DNA of 18,065 nt from an uncultured Methylococcaceae bacterium (GCA_903939355.1 CAJAHC010000329.1:1-18065), one strand, 5' to 3'; counted from the first letter of the stretch, positions 1-9,003 are shown. Made by a program: numbers and translations. The notes: generated by a model not told the origin, from the letters alone.

Positions 1-127
1 ACAAACTCTGCTAGATAAGATCGTATGTTTAAATTATCTATTTTGATAGGACAGTCTTCTATAGTATTATCTGCACGTACAGCAGGATTGTATGACCAAT
101 AGCTCGTGTCTAGTAGGCCCTGTCGTT
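1..127 (+). pseudogene. Decayed receiver-domain remnant of the QseB-type response regulator
   Basis: This stretch should encode the end of the receiver domain that precedes the wHTH domain below, but no single frame carries it. In frame 1, positions 55-90 read SSIVLSARTAGL. This matches the family's VLILTARD strand, but is then joined straight to GL, as if the usual DRVKGLDAGADD helix had lost codons. That frame stops at TAG 100-102, and an earlier stop lies at 16-18. Nucleotides 109-127 still resemble codons for LVKPFDLDEL but with several apparent small indels. Frame 2 takes over at about 128 with CARLRAL. I infer frameshifting decay or sequence error; the upstream part of the gene lies outside the window. 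Confidence 0.5.
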
Positions 128-469
128 TGCGCAAGACTAAGAGCGTTGGCCAGAAGAAGTGAGGGCAGGAGCGCGCCAAATATTGAGTATAAAGGAATTG
201 TTCTGGATCCTGCATCTCATCAGGTGACTTTTAACGATGAAAAAATAGAATTGTCTCAAAAAGAATTTGAGATTTTGAGTTTTCTTATGAGTAATATAGG
301 TAAAGTTGTTTCCCGTTCTAGGTTGGAAGAAAGTCTTTATTCTTGGGATTCAGATGTAGAGAGTAATACTGTTGAGGTTCATATTCATTATTTGAGAAAG
401 AAGCTTGACCCTGCGTTAATCCGCACAGTCAGGGGAGTAGGATACATTATTGATAATGAAGACGAGTAA
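92..469 (+). CDS. OmpR/PhoB-type winged-helix DNA-binding domain of a QseB-like response regulator (receiver missing)
   Basis: The open frame encodes 125 residues. From residue 13 (CARLRALARRSEGR) onward it matches the linker and C-terminal winged helix of QseB/PmrA-type regulators. Visible motifs are YKGIVLDPASHQVTF, the recognition region RSRLEESLYSWD, VEVHIHYLRKKL and the final RTVRGVGYII. Residues 1-12 do not resemble the family, so ATG 92 is probably an accidental start after a frameshift, although AGGA at 84-87 could serve as a Shine-Dalgarno. A full-length relative has about 220 residues including a receiver with the phospho-acceptor Asp, which is absent here. The stop TAA overlaps the kinase start (TAATG), so the pair was built as one operon. 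If it is translated as written, the product could bind DNA but could not be switched by phosphorylation. Confidence 0.65.
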   Translation: MTNSSCLVGPVVCARLRALARRSEGRSAPNIEYKGIVLDPASHQVTFNDEKIELSQKEFEILSFLMSNIGKVVSRSRLEESLYSWDSDVESNTVEVHIHYLRKKLDPALIRTVRGVGYIIDNEDE

Positions 470-2079
470 TGAAGTATTCACTGAGACAATTATTATTGGT
501 TAGTTTGTTATCTGCCTCCATGCTTATTTGGGGGATTGCAGCTTATTTAAATTATAAAGTTACTCGTGATGAGGTTGCCAATTTGTTTGATGCAGAATTG
601 GCACAGTCTGCAAAAGTACTTAATGCTTTTGTAGAAAGTCTGGCTCGAGAGGGTTCTTTGTCGGGTAATTGGAATCAAGAGCAGGAAAAAACCGATGAAA
701 TGCTACGTGCCTACGCGTTAAATCGTAAGTTTAAGAACAAAAATGATGATAAGTTATGGTCTGAATATGATGTTTTGTTGCCGCGTTCTGAAAATCCTCC
801 TGTATTTTCAGTTCATGGTATTAATCAAACCAATATTGATGACCAATTATGGCCTATATTTGATGGTCTGTTAAAAGCAAATGCGTTAGGTCATAAGTAT
901 GAAAGAAAAATTGCCTTTCAGTTATGGTCACAAAAAAAAGGCTTAATGTTGAGATCGGAAAGTGCGCCTAAATTTGCATTTTCCTCTTCTGATCATGGAT
1001 TTAGTGAAACTAATATTGATGGCCATGAATGGCATGTTTTCAGTATCACCAACGGAACAGGTGAATATGTTATTCATGTGGGTCAAAAGGAAGAAATTCG
1101 GGCTGAATTGACAGATGAAATATCATCACAATTGGGCACTCAGTTTCTTATAGGGCTCCCTTTTTTAGGTGTCGTTATATGGTTTATTGTTGGTCTAGCG
1201 TTAAAGCCGCTGAATAGGCTGGAAAAGGCGCTTGCAAAACGAGAGGCTAGTTATCTTAAACCGTTATCAGTTGATAGATTGCCTAATGAAATTGTACCGG
1301 TGGTTAATGAAATTAATAATCTTTTTGTGCAGCTTGAACGTGCTTTTGAGCATGAGCGGCGTTTCACCGCGGATGCTTCACACGAATTAAGAACACCTTT
1401 GGCGGGTTTGTTAACGCAAGCCCATGTTGCCTTAAGAACAACTGATGAAGAGGTCAGAAAGCAGGCGCTTTCCCGTATTAAGCAAGCCGTTAATAGAATG
1501 ACTTATATGGTTCATCAGTTGCTTACTTTTTCACGTATTGAGTCAAATACAGAGTTTTTAACCAAACAAAGCACCATGGTAAGTCGGGAAATTGTTCATG
1601 TTATCGCTGATTTGGAACCGGAAGCCCATAAAAAACAGATTCTTATTGAGTTTGTTGAAGATAACGCTGTACCAGTATTGGTCAATGGGCCCTTGGTTGC
1701 CATTTTACTTAGGAATATTATCGACAATGCCATCAAATATACGCCGGCAAAAGGCAATGTATTAATAACAGTCTCGGGGCGTGAGAAATATTTGCAAATA
1801 TCCGTTGAAGATTCAGGTCCGGGAATAGCGCCTGATCAGTATGAAAAATCTTTGGAGCGCTTTCATCGTTGTGTTGAGACAGCCAATAGAGTAAAGGGAA
1901 CGGGTTTGGGCTTCTCTATCGTAGATCGTATAGCGGCTATTCATAACGCTGACTTGATTTTGGGGGTGTCTCAATTTGGTGGTCTGAAAGTGACGGTATT
2001 ATTTCCTTTGCCAATCAAACCTGTTGATCAATCCTGGCAAAAGAAATTAAGTTTCTTTCATATCAGAAAAAGTAGTTAA
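469..2079 (+). CDS. QseC-like membrane sensor histidine kinase with duplicated sensor segment
   Basis: 536 residues, longer than QseC (about 450). A first membrane helix lies at roughly residues 8-27 and a second at 224-246; between them is a periplasmic domain of the two-component sensor kinase N-terminal kind (LFDAELAQSAKVL near 39-51). The cytoplasmic part has the H box FTADASHELRTP with phospho-acceptor His305, the N box around RNIIDNAIKYTP (415-426), G1 DSGPGIAP (448-455) and G2 GTGLGFSIV (477-485), so it looks catalytically complete. The extra length comes from two consecutive similar segments, residues 77-132 and 133-192, which share LWS, RSE, TNID and W..F. The gene is translationally coupled to the preceding regulator by TAATG, yet that partner seems to have lost its receiver. 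The signal sensed is unknown. Confidence 0.9.
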   Translation: MKYSLRQLLLVSLLSASMLIWGIAAYLNYKVTRDEVANLFDAELAQSAKVLNAFVESLAREGSLSGNWNQEQEKTDEMLRAYALNRKFKNKNDDKLWSEYDVLLPRSENPPVFSVHGINQTNIDDQLWPIFDGLLKANALGHKYERKIAFQLWSQKKGLMLRSESAPKFAFSSSDHGFSETNIDGHEWHVFSITNGTGEYVIHVGQKEEIRAELTDEISSQLGTQFLIGLPFLGVVIWFIVGLALKPLNRLEKALAKREASYLKPLSVDRLPNEIVPVVNEINNLFVQLERAFEHERRFTADASHELRTPLAGLLTQAHVALRTTDEEVRKQALSRIKQAVNRMTYMVHQLLTFSRIESNTEFLTKQSTMVSREIVHVIADLEPEAHKKQILIEFVEDNAVPVLVNGPLVAILLRNIIDNAIKYTPAKGNVLITVSGREKYLQISVEDSGPGIAPDQYEKSLERFHRCVETANRVKGTGLGFSIVDRIAAIHNADLILGVSQFGGLKVTVLFPLPIKPVDQSWQKKLSFFHIRKSS

Positions 2080-2097
2080 TACGACTATACATATTGA

Positions 2098-2970
2098 TTA
2101 GTATATTATCGTATGCTCAGGCTCATCAATAACCGGATTGGACAAAGTGCCAATGCCTTCAATTTCAATTCTGGCGGTTTGTCCGGGTTTCATATAGCCT
2201 CGTGGTTGCATTTTTACGCCTACTCCGCTGGGCGTTCCGGTAGTGATTACATCGCCAGGTTCCAGCGTCATGGCTTTCGATAAATAAGCAATCATTTCAT
2301 AGCAATTAAAAATCATTTGCCGAGTATTGGCGTTTTGTCGCAGTTCATCATCAATCCACGTTTTAATGGACAGGTTATGAGGATCACGGAGTTCATCGGG
2401 TGTTACCAGCCAAGGCCCCAGAGGGCCGCAGGTATCAAAAGATTTGCCAATCATCATGGTAGGTGAGTGCATTTGCCAGTCGCGTATCGAGACATCATTA
2501 GCAATTGTAAATCCTGCAATGACTTGATGAGCCCTCTCTACGGGTACATGACGGCAACGTTTGCCGATAACAAAAGCCAGTTCGCCTTCGTAGTCGAGTT
2601 TATCAGATATTCTAGGTTTGTGAATGGCATCGCCAGAACCAATAACACAGCTACTTTGTTTGGTAAAAAAGCTCGGATATTCAGATTGCTCACGACCTGT
2701 TTCAGCGATATGGTCGGCATAGTTTAGACTGATGCCCAGATACTTTCCGGGTCTGGGAACTGGTGCATTTAGCTTGACTTCATTTAGTGTGATAGTTTTT
2801 TTGCCATGATTAATAAGGTGTTGCATTGCCAAGAGTGCTTTGGAACCAGCAGCGAGAAATTCTATCATTGATATAGGAATATCTGTGCAGCCCAAACTAT
2901 CAATAACGGTATTATTAACCACTGCACCTACACGTGTTTGATTGTTATGAGTAAAGGTCACTAGTTTCAT
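2098..2970 (-). CDS. Fumarylacetoacetate hydrolase (FAH)-family protein
   Basis: 290 residues. The N-terminal small domain is followed by the FAH catalytic fold from about residue 75 (KYLGISLNYADHIAE). The divalent-metal ligands expected in the family are visible as the E-x-E pair in DYEGELAFVIG (E128, E130) and D159 in ANDVSIRDWQ. SFDTCGPLGPWL and PGDVITTGTPSGVG complete the signature. The family cleaves or isomerises acylpyruvate-like or 2-hydroxydienedioate compounds, or decarboxylates oxaloacetate. No aromatic-degradation genes are nearby, so the substrate cannot be assigned; a housekeeping acylpyruvase or oxaloacetate-decarboxylase role is as likely as catabolism. It is a single gene transcribed divergently from rpe and converging on the kinase, with only 18 bp between their stops. 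ATG 2970 is preceded by AGGA. Confidence 0.88.
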   Translation of the reverse strand: MKLVTFTHNNQTRVGAVVNNTVIDSLGCTDIPISMIEFLAAGSKALLAMQHLINHGKKTITLNEVKLNAPVPRPGKYLGISLNYADHIAETGREQSEYPSFFTKQSSCVIGSGDAIHKPRISDKLDYEGELAFVIGKRCRHVPVERAHQVIAGFTIANDVSIRDWQMHSPTMMIGKSFDTCGPLGPWLVTPDELRDPHNLSIKTWIDDELRQNANTRQMIFNCYEMIAYLSKAMTLEPGDVITTGTPSGVGVKMQPRGYMKPGQTARIEIEGIGTLSNPVIDEPEHTIIY

Positions 2971-3038
2971 CGAATGTGAATCCTGTATGATGTTTGCGGT
3001 GGTTGTTTTATAACGAAGATCAACCTGTAAAAAAAAGA

Positions 3039-3044
3039 TATAAT
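3039..3044 (+). promoter_or_regulatory. Candidate -10 box for rpe
   Basis: A perfect TATAAT lies 27 bp upstream of the rpe ATG, within the 101-bp gap between the divergent FAH-family gene and rpe. No good -35 hexamer sits 16-18 bp upstream (AAGATC or nearby), so the call rests on the -10 alone. The implied transcript would start near 3051 and include the ribosome-binding site. Confidence 0.4.
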
Positions 3045-3071
3045 ATACAATTTTATGCAGAGGAACAGAAT

Positions 3072-3743
3072 ATGAACGAAAACTGGATTGCTCCTTCCAT
3101 TCTTTCAGCCAATTTTGCCAAATTAGGCGAGGAAGTTGATAGAGTTTTAGCTGATGGTGCCGATGTGGTGCATTTTGATGTCATGGACAACCATTTCGTA
3201 CCCAATCTCACTATCGGACCCTTGGTTTGTGAAGCCTTAAGAAAACACGGTATAACCGCGCCAATTGATGTGCATTTAATGGTTGAGCCAGTTGATCGTT
3301 TGATTCCGGATTTTGCCAAAGCTGGCGCTAGCATTATCACTTTCCATCCGGAAGCCTCTGTGCATATCGACCGTACATTACAATTAATTAAAGATTGTGG
3401 TTGCAAGGCCGGTCTGGTATTTAATCCCGGTACACCATTACATTATTTAGATTACGTAATGGATAAATTGGATATGATTTTGTTAATGTCCGTGAACCCT
3501 GGCTTTGGTGGTCAATCATTTATTCCATCTTCTTTAGATAAATTACGTCAAGTTAGAGCAAGAATTGACGAAAGTGGTTTAAATATTCGCTTGGAAATTG
3601 ACGGCGGTGTAAAAACGGATAACATCCGTGCAATTAAAGCGGCCGGCGCTGATACTTTCGTTGCTGGATCGGCAATTTTTAGTCAACCTGATTATAAAAA
3701 AGTCATTGATGAAATGCGCGCCGAATTGGCATTGGCACGATAA
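3072..3743 (+). CDS. rpe: Ribulose-phosphate 3-epimerase
   Basis: 223 residues, the usual length for Rpe. It interconverts ribulose 5-phosphate and xylulose 5-phosphate in the cytoplasm, serving the pentose phosphate pathway and, if the host is a methylotroph, the ribulose monophosphate or Calvin cycle. The TIM-barrel signatures are present: APSILSAN at the start, metal-ligand positions in VHFDVMD (H34, D36), VHLM (H68) and EIDGGV (D177, also catalytic), with D36 the second catalytic acid, plus the phosphate loop [11 protein letters not shown] chose ATG 3072 because it follows an AGAGGA ribosome-binding site and begins the conserved sequence. A longer frame from TTG 2994 adds 26 non-conserved residues. 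It lies upstream of the trp genes in the same direction with a 106-bp gap; the phosphoglycolate phosphatase gene often found between rpe and trpE is absent. Confidence 0.97.
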   Translation: MNENWIAPSILSANFAKLGEEVDRVLADGADVVHFDVMDNHFVPNLTIGPLVCEALRKHGITAPIDVHLMVEPVDRLIPDFAKAGASIITFHPEASVHIDRTLQLIKDCGCKAGLVFNPGTPLHYLDYVMDKLDMILLMSVNPGFGGQSFIPSSLDKLRQVRARIDESGLNIRLEIDGGVKTDNIRAIKAAGADTFVAGSAIFSQPDYKKVIDEMRAELALAR

Positions 3744-3831
3744 CCGTTGGTTGTTTAGTGTGGCACTATTTGCCTTAATTTATGAATAGTTTCGAATATT
3801 TTTTGCCAAACTCAATTAGTTCGTTGAATAA

Positions 3832-3852
3832 CACTATGCACTATGCACTATG
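3832..3852 (+). repeat. Three tandem CACTATG heptamers spanning the trpE start codon
   Basis: The heptamer CACTATG occurs three times head to tail. Because 7 is not a multiple of 3, its three ATGs (3836, 3843, 3850) lie in three different frames; only the last opens trpE. The first gives a five-codon frame, MHYAL, whose TGA (3851-3853) overlaps the trpE ATG as ATGA. The second runs eight codons to TGA 3867-3869. Confidence 0.9.
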
Positions 3853-5337
3853 ACCGCAGAACAATTTGATCAATATGCCCAAAAAGGCTACAACCGTATC
3901 CCGGTTAGTCGCGAAGTCCTAGCCGATTTAGATACGCCTTTAAGTGCATATCTAAAATTGGCTGATGGTGCGTATTCCTATTTATTTGAATCGGTTCACG
4001 GTGGCGAACAATGGGGGCGTTATTCCATTATAGGATTGCCTTGTAAAACAGTTGTTAAAATCAACGGTAAGCAAATTCGTGTAGAAAAAGACGGTGACTT
4101 ACTGGAAACCGTAACACACGATAACCCGCTTGTCTGGATAGAGCAATTTACCCAACGTTATAAAGTACCTGATCTAGCTGATTTGCCACGATTTAATGGT
4201 GGTTTGGTGGGTTATTTTGGTTATGAAACCATTCGCTACATTGAGCCACGGCTGAATGGAGTAGAAAAGCCGGATCCGCTTGGCTGTCCAGATATTTTAT
4301 TGATGGTTTCAGAAGAAATATTAGTGTTTGATAACCTGTCAGGAAAAGTATTATTGTTGACTCATGCCAATCCTGAAGAAGTCGATGCCTATAATAGAGG
4401 GGTAGCTCGGGTATCCGAGTTAGCCGAACAGTTGCGAGAAATACAAGCCAAACCACAAAAACATGCTAACCCTTCTAAGGTTGAAGAAGCTGATTTTATC
4501 TCTGGTTTTACTCAGCAGGGTTTTGAAGATGCCGTTTTAAAAGCCAAGGATTACATTACCGATGGCGATATTATGCAAGTTGTTTTGTCACAACGTCTGT
4601 CGATTCCTTATAACGCATCGCCGTTAAACTTATACCGTGCTTTGCGCTGTTTAAATCCCTCACCTTACATGTTTTATCTTAATCTGGATGATTTCCATAT
4701 CGTTGGATCATCACCAGAAATATTGGTTAGATTGGAAGACAATACTGTTACGGTGCGCCCGATTGCCGGAACACGTCGCCGTGGTATAACACCCGAACAA
4801 GATATTGCACTTGAACATGAATTATTGGCAGATCCAAAAGAACTGGCTGAACATTTAATGTTAATTGATTTAGGCCGTAACGATGCTGGGCGTGTTGCTG
4901 AAATAGGAACGGTACAATTGACGGATAAAATGATTGTCGAACGTTATTCTCATGTTATGCACATTGTTTCCAACGTCACAGGAACACTGCAACAAGGTAA
5001 AAGTGCTTTTGATGTATTGGAGGCAACTTTTCCAGCAGGAACAGTGAGCGGTGCGCCAAAAATTCGTGCCATGGAAATTATTGATGAACTAGAACCTGTA
5101 AAGCGGGGCATTTATTCCGGTGCTGTCGGTTATATTGCATGGTCCGGTAATTTGGATACAGCTATTGCTATTAGAACCGCTGTTATTAAAGATAATATGT
5201 TACATATACAAGCAGGTGCCGGCATCGTTTATGATTCTGTGCCAAGAAATGAATGGGATGAAACCATGAACAAGGGTCGTGCTATCTTCCGAGCCGTCAG
5301 TATGGCGGAAGCAGGTTTGGAAGGAGAGAAGGTATGA
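3850..5337 (+). CDS. trpE: Anthranilate synthase component I
   Basis: 495 residues. TrpE converts chorismate plus ammonia to anthranilate, the first step of tryptophan synthesis, with ammonia delivered by TrpG. The N-terminal domain carries the tryptophan feedback site LFES (residues 45-48, the LLES element of the family), so the enzyme should be feedback-inhibited. The chorismate-binding domain (about 210-480) shows [33 protein letters not shown] and [10 protein letters not shown], and is complete. It begins the trpE-G-D-C run and overlaps trpG by ATGA. The start is set by the third ATG of the heptamer repeat. No clear Shine-Dalgarno precedes it, which is unusual compared with rpe and trpG. 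No Trp-rich leader peptide or attenuator hairpin is visible in the 106-bp upstream gap. Confidence 0.97.
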   Translation: MTAEQFDQYAQKGYNRIPVSREVLADLDTPLSAYLKLADGAYSYLFESVHGGEQWGRYSIIGLPCKTVVKINGKQIRVEKDGDLLETVTHDNPLVWIEQFTQRYKVPDLADLPRFNGGLVGYFGYETIRYIEPRLNGVEKPDPLGCPDILLMVSEEILVFDNLSGKVLLLTHANPEEVDAYNRGVARVSELAEQLREIQAKPQKHANPSKVEEADFISGFTQQGFEDAVLKAKDYITDGDIMQVVLSQRLSIPYNASPLNLYRALRCLNPSPYMFYLNLDDFHIVGSSPEILVRLEDNTVTVRPIAGTRRRGITPEQDIALEHELLADPKELAEHLMLIDLGRNDAGRVAEIGTVQLTDKMIVERYSHVMHIVSNVTGTLQQGKSAFDVLEATFPAGTVSGAPKIRAMEIIDELEPVKRGIYSGAVGYIAWSGNLDTAIAIRTAVIKDNMLHIQAGAGIVYDSVPRNEWDETMNKGRAIFRAVSMAEAGLEGEKV

Positions 5338-5924
5338 GCGCAGTAAAAGTGGTTATGGTCGATAATTACGATTCGTTTACTTATAATCTAGTGCAATATT
5401 TTGGCGAATTGGGTGCAGATGTCACGGTTGTACGTAATGATCAGGTGACAGTTGCGGATATAGAAAAACTGGCGCCGGATAAAATTGTTATTTCCCCTGG
5501 TCCTTGCACGCCTAAGGAGGCTGGTGTATCCGTTGAAACCATTTTAAAATTTGCCGGGAAACTCCCTATTCTCGGTGTTTGTCTGGGTCATCAAAGCATA
5601 GGTTATGCTTTTGGTGGCCATGTTATTCATGCCAAACATATCATGCATGGTAAAACATCTCTGATTCATCATCATAATGTCGGTGTGTTTAGAGACTTGT
5701 CTAATCCCTTTACCGCTACCCGTTATCATTCTCTGGTTATTGAACAGGCAACGTTACCTGATTGTCTTGAAATTACGGCGTGGACACAAAATGAGGGTGG
5801 AGAATTTGATGAGATTATGGGTGTCAGGCACAAAACCTTGGATATAGAGGGAGTACAATTTCATCCGGAATCCATTTTGACTGAACATGGACATGATTTA
5901 TTAAGGAATTTTTTGGAGAGGTAA
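5334..5924 (+). CDS. trpG: Anthranilate synthase component II (glutamine amidotransferase)
   Basis: 196 residues, a class I glutamine amidotransferase that hydrolyses glutamine and passes ammonia to TrpE. The catalytic triad is visible: Cys83 in [10 protein letters not shown], and His177 and Glu179 in GVQFHPES. The N-terminal [11 protein letters not shown] and the oxyanion-hole segment SPGPCTP are standard. Its ATG overlaps the trpE stop in ATGA and follows AAGGAGAG, so the two subunits are translationally coupled. It is not fused to trpD, unlike in enteric bacteria. A shared role with PabB in folate synthesis is possible, as for many TrpG/PabA proteins, but cannot be judged here. Confidence 0.96.
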   Translation: MSAVKVVMVDNYDSFTYNLVQYFGELGADVTVVRNDQVTVADIEKLAPDKIVISPGPCTPKEAGVSVETILKFAGKLPILGVCLGHQSIGYAFGGHVIHAKHIMHGKTSLIHHHNVGVFRDLSNPFTATRYHSLVIEQATLPDCLEITAWTQNEGGEFDEIMGVRHKTLDIEGVQFHPESILTEHGHDLLRNFLER

Positions 5925-5935
5925 TATAGCAAGTA

Positions 5936-6952
5936 ATGGATATACAACAAGCTTTACAAAAAGTACTTAACAATAAAAATCTTACCATTGATGAGATGTG
6001 TGATGTTATGCGCCTTATTATGTCTGGTAAAACAACTGAGGCACAACTTGGCGGATTTTTAATAGGGTTGCGATGTAAGGGTGAAACCATCGACGAAATA
6101 GCTGCTGCTGTTCAGGTAATGCGTGAGTTGGCAACTAAGGTTGTGATTAATGGTCAGCATGTTATTGATACTTGCGGGACAGGTGGTGATGGTGCTAACA
6201 CCTTCAATATTTCAACCACTTGCGCTTTTGTAGTTGCAGCGGCAGGGGGGCAGGTTGCCAAGCATGGTAACCGTTCAGTATCAAGTAGTTGTGGCAGTGC
6301 TGATTTGCTTGAAGCTGCAGGTGTGAATCTGGATTTGAGTGTTGAAAAAGTCACGCAGTGCGTTAATGAACTGGGTGTTGGATTTTTATTTGCACCCAAG
6401 CATCATGGTGCAATGAAACACACTATTAAGGTACGTAAAGAAATGGGAGTTAGAACCCTGTTTAATTTATTAGGCCCTCTCTCTAACCCAGCTGGGGCAC
6501 CCAATCAGTTAATAGGCGTGTTTGCAAAAGAGTGGGTTGAGCCTATTGCGCAGGTCTTAAAAAAATTGGGTAGCCACCATGTTTTAGTTGTACATGCGGA
6601 TGATGGTTTGGATGAAATCAGCATTGCATCAGCAACCACGGTTGCTGAACTTAAAGAGGGTGAAATTTCTACGTATACAATTTCGCCCGAGCAGTTTGGT
6701 TTTGAAAGAACCAGCCTCAATGAGTTAGCAGTTGTCGATGCTGAATCAAGTTTAGTGATGGTAAACTCAGTACTAGCCAATAAAATTGGCCCGGCCAGAG
6801 ATATTGTTTTATTAAATGCAGGGGCTGCGATTTACGCGGCAAATATTACTGAGTCTTTAGCCGCAGGCATCAAAAAAGCCGCTCAAGTTATCGCCAGCGG
6901 TGCGGCAAGATCTAAATTCGATGCATTAATTGCGTATTCAAAAACTTCATAA
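5936..6952 (+). CDS. trpD: Anthranilate phosphoribosyltransferase
   Basis: 338 residues. TrpD transfers phosphoribose from PRPP to anthranilate. The small helical N-terminal domain (1-70) is followed by the PRPP/Mg site [16 protein letters not shown] (78-93) and [19 protein letters not shown] (109-127). The later segment [17 protein letters not shown] is also a family hallmark. The start lies 11 bp after trpG, with GGAGAGG at 5915-5921 inside the end of trpG, about 14 nt from the ATG. Third gene of the trpEGDC run. Confidence 0.97.
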   Translation: MDIQQALQKVLNNKNLTIDEMCDVMRLIMSGKTTEAQLGGFLIGLRCKGETIDEIAAAVQVMRELATKVVINGQHVIDTCGTGGDGANTFNISTTCAFVVAAAGGQVAKHGNRSVSSSCGSADLLEAAGVNLDLSVEKVTQCVNELGVGFLFAPKHHGAMKHTIKVRKEMGVRTLFNLLGPLSNPAGAPNQLIGVFAKEWVEPIAQVLKKLGSHHVLVVHADDGLDEISIASATTVAELKEGEISTYTISPEQFGFERTSLNELAVVDAESSLVMVNSVLANKIGPARDIVLLNAGAAIYAANITESLAAGIKKAAQVIASGAARSKFDALIAYSKTS

Positions 6953-6962
6953 CAGACTAAAA

Positions 6963-7763
6963 ATGACTAATACACCTGATATTTTAAAAACTATTTTAGC
7001 GAAAAAAGCGGAAGAAGTAGCTAGACGCAAGTCCGGTATGTCTATAGCCAATCTTGAAGAAATTGCCTCAGTTGTAGAACGCCCCCGTGGTTTTTATAGC
7101 GCTATCCAACACAAGGTGTTGGTAAAGAAACCGGCGATTATTGCTGAAATCAAGAAAGCTTCACCCAGTCAGGGCGTAATTAGGGAAGATTTTCAACCTG
7201 TATTGATTGGTCAGGATTATGCCATGAATGGCGCTACTTGTTTATCGGTGTTAACGGATAAAGAATTTTTCCAGGGTTCGGAAGCGTACTTGCAAATGGT
7301 TAGGGAGCGTTGCCCACTGCCGGTATTGAGAAAAGACTTTATGATTGATGCTTATCAAGTCTATGAAGCGCGTGCCTTGGGTGCAGATTGTATTTTGCTG
7401 ATTGTCGCGGCATTGGAAGATAGTTTGATGCTTGAGTTATCAGATACTGCCACAAAATTGGGTATGGATGTATTAGTTGAAGTTCATGATGCTAAGGAGT
7501 TGCAAAGAGCGCTTAAGCTGGAAACCAAATTAATCGGGATCAACAACCGTAATTTACGCACTTTTGAAACAGCACTCCAAACAACGTTAGATTTAAAACA
7601 GCAAATTCCGGCAGATCGTATTGTTATCACAGAAAGTGGTATTCATACCGCTGATGATGTGAAACTCATGCTGGATAATGATGTTTATGCTTTTTTAGTG
7701 GGGGAAGTATTTATGCGGGCTGAAAGTCCGGGTAGAAAAATGCGTGAGTTGTTTGCATTGTAA
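6963..7763 (+). CDS. trpC: Indole-3-glycerol-phosphate synthase
   Basis: 266 residues. It closes the indole ring, converting CdRP to indole-3-glycerol phosphate. Catalytic residues of the TIM barrel are visible: E62 and K64 in [10 protein letters not shown]124 in VLRKDFMID and E173 in LVEVHD, plus [10 protein letters not shown] and [12 protein letters not shown]. It is monofunctional, with no fused PRAI (TrpF) domain. A start at TTG 6930 would overlap trpD and add 11 unconserved residues, so ATG 6963, 10 bp after trpD, is preferred; its Shine-Dalgarno is weak. It ends the visible trp run: trpF, trpB and trpA must lie elsewhere. Confidence 0.96.
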   Translation: MTNTPDILKTILAKKAEEVARRKSGMSIANLEEIASVVERPRGFYSAIQHKVLVKKPAIIAEIKKASPSQGVIREDFQPVLIGQDYAMNGATCLSVLTDKEFFQGSEAYLQMVRERCPLPVLRKDFMIDAYQVYEARALGADCILLIVAALEDSLMLELSDTATKLGMDVLVEVHDAKELQRALKLETKLIGINNRNLRTFETALQTTLDLKQQIPADRIVITESGIHTADDVKLMLDNDVYAFLVGEVFMRAESPGRKMRELFAL

Positions 7764-7802
7764 GGTTTAACCGGTAGATGGGTATTGCCTGCTTTGCTCA
7801 CC

Positions 7803-7835
7803 CTAGACGATTGAATTCTAGTTGTTAAGTTTTTA
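7803..7835 (+). terminator. Weak candidate terminator after trpC
   Basis: In the 76-bp gap between the convergent trpC and pilU, a short inverted repeat CTAGA (7803-7807) and TCTAG (7817-7821) with a nine-base loop is followed by a T-rich stretch (about 7822-7840). The five-pair stem is AT-rich, so this is tentative. No stronger hairpin is seen in the gap. Confidence 0.25.
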
Positions 7836-7839
7836 TTTA

Positions 7840-8994
7840 TTAGTTCGGTTTTTTGAAGATATTGTTAGAGAGTGTTTTGTCTTCGTCTTCTTCGGATAGA
7901 AGTAGGTCATTTTCTCCGACAGTGCTTATATTTTCAGTGCTTAGCTTGATCATTAAACGCACTTCATTTCTTGAATCTGCCGAATTCAAGGCATCTTCAT
8001 AACTTATTTTTCCGGCTACATACAAGTCATAGAGAGCTTGGTCAAAAGTCTGCATGCCTTGTTCGCGTGAATCTTTCATTAATTCTTTTAGCCTATGAAT
8101 TTCACCTTTACGGATATAGTCTTTAGCCAATGGCGTATTAATCAATATTTCAACGGCTGGATAACGGCCTTTGTCATCAGATCGTTTAATTAATTGTTGA
8201 GCAACTATTCCTTTAAGATTTAGGGATAAATCCATTAATAATTGATCATGCATTTCTTCAGGAAAGAAGTGTAAGATGCGGTCCAAGGCCTGGTTGGCAT
8301 TGTTTGCGTGGAGTGTGGACAGGCATAAATGTCCGGTTTCAGCAAAAGTAATGGCATTTTGCATGGTTTCACGGGTTCTAATTTCACCAATCAGAATCAC
8401 ATCAGGTGCTTGACGCAATGTATTTTTTAAAGCCACTTCATAAGATGCAGTATCAATGCCCACTTCGCGTTGCGTGACAATACAACCTAAATGTGGGTGT
8501 TGATACTCTATGGGGTCCTCAATAGTAATAATATGACCATTGCTGTTTTGGTTGCGATGTTTTATTAAGGCAGCCAATGAGGTTGACTTACCTGTGCCGG
8601 TAGCGCCAACAAAGAGAATGAGGCCACGTTTTTCCATGATCATCTCTTTTAAAATAAGTGGTAAATGCAAAGCTTCTGCATCAGGTATTTCGATTGCAAT
8701 ACGCCGCATGACCATACCAGCGCAATCTCGCTGGGTAAATGCGCTGACCCTGAATCTTCCAAAATCGGGTATGCCGATGGCAAATTGGCATTCTTTGGTG
8801 CTCTCAAATTCGTCCTTTTGCTTTTGATTCATAATACTCAATATAATCTCTAAAGCTTGCTCTGCTGTTAGGGGGGTTTTTGAGGTTTCAATGATTAGGT
8901 TGTCGACCTTAATGGAAGGTGCTCTCCCTGCTGTTATAAATAAATCAGACGCTTTTTTCTGATCCATCAATGTAAATAAGGCATTAAAATTCAT
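7840..8994 (-). CDS. pilU: Type IV pilus PilT-like retraction ATPase
   Basis: 384 residues. It is a hexameric cytoplasmic AAA+ ATPase of the type II/IV secretion family and an accessory retraction motor that works with PilT. It has Walker A GATGTGKST (130-138), an Asp box around IITIEDPIEYQ (155-165), Walker B DVILIGEIR (198-206) and the His box TGHLCLSTLHANN (220-232). PilU features include the longer, acidic C-terminal tail (LLSEEDEDK) and the lack of the PilT AIRNLIRE motif; the equivalent is PLAKDYIRKGE. It lies 9 bp downstream of pilT in the same direction, the common pilTU arrangement. Confidence 0.93.
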   Translation of the reverse strand: MNFNALFTLMDQKKASDLFITAGRAPSIKVDNLIIETSKTPLTAEQALEIILSIMNQKQKDEFESTKECQFAIGIPDFGRFRVSAFTQRDCAGMVMRRIAIEIPDAEALHLPLILKEMIMEKRGLILFVGATGTGKSTSLAALIKHRNQNSNGHIITIEDPIEYQHPHLGCIVTQREVGIDTASYEVALKNTLRQAPDVILIGEIRTRETMQNAITFAETGHLCLSTLHANNANQALDRILHFFPEEMHDQLLMDLSLNLKGIVAQQLIKRSDDKGRYPAVEILINTPLAKDYIRKGEIHRLKELMKDSREQGMQTFDQALYDLYVAGKISYEDALNSADSRNEVRLMIKLSTENISTVGENDLLLSEEDEDKTLSNNIFKKPN

Positions 8995-9003
8995 AACAAT
9001 TTC

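Noticed and set aside
2077..2089. TAATACGACTATA looks like the start of a T7 phage promoter.
   Set aside because: It lacks the internal CAC and the downstream GGG of the T7 consensus, overlaps the kinase stop codon and has no phage genes nearby; coincidence.
2994..3071. TTG-started N-terminal extension of rpe.
   Set aside because: The 26 extra residues are unlike Rpe, the -10 box and the AGAGGA site lie inside it, and ATG 3072 gives the standard length.
3744..3849. Possible trp attenuator or leader peptide before trpE.
   Set aside because: No Trp codon-bearing leader, no GC-rich hairpin and no T-tract could be found in the gap.
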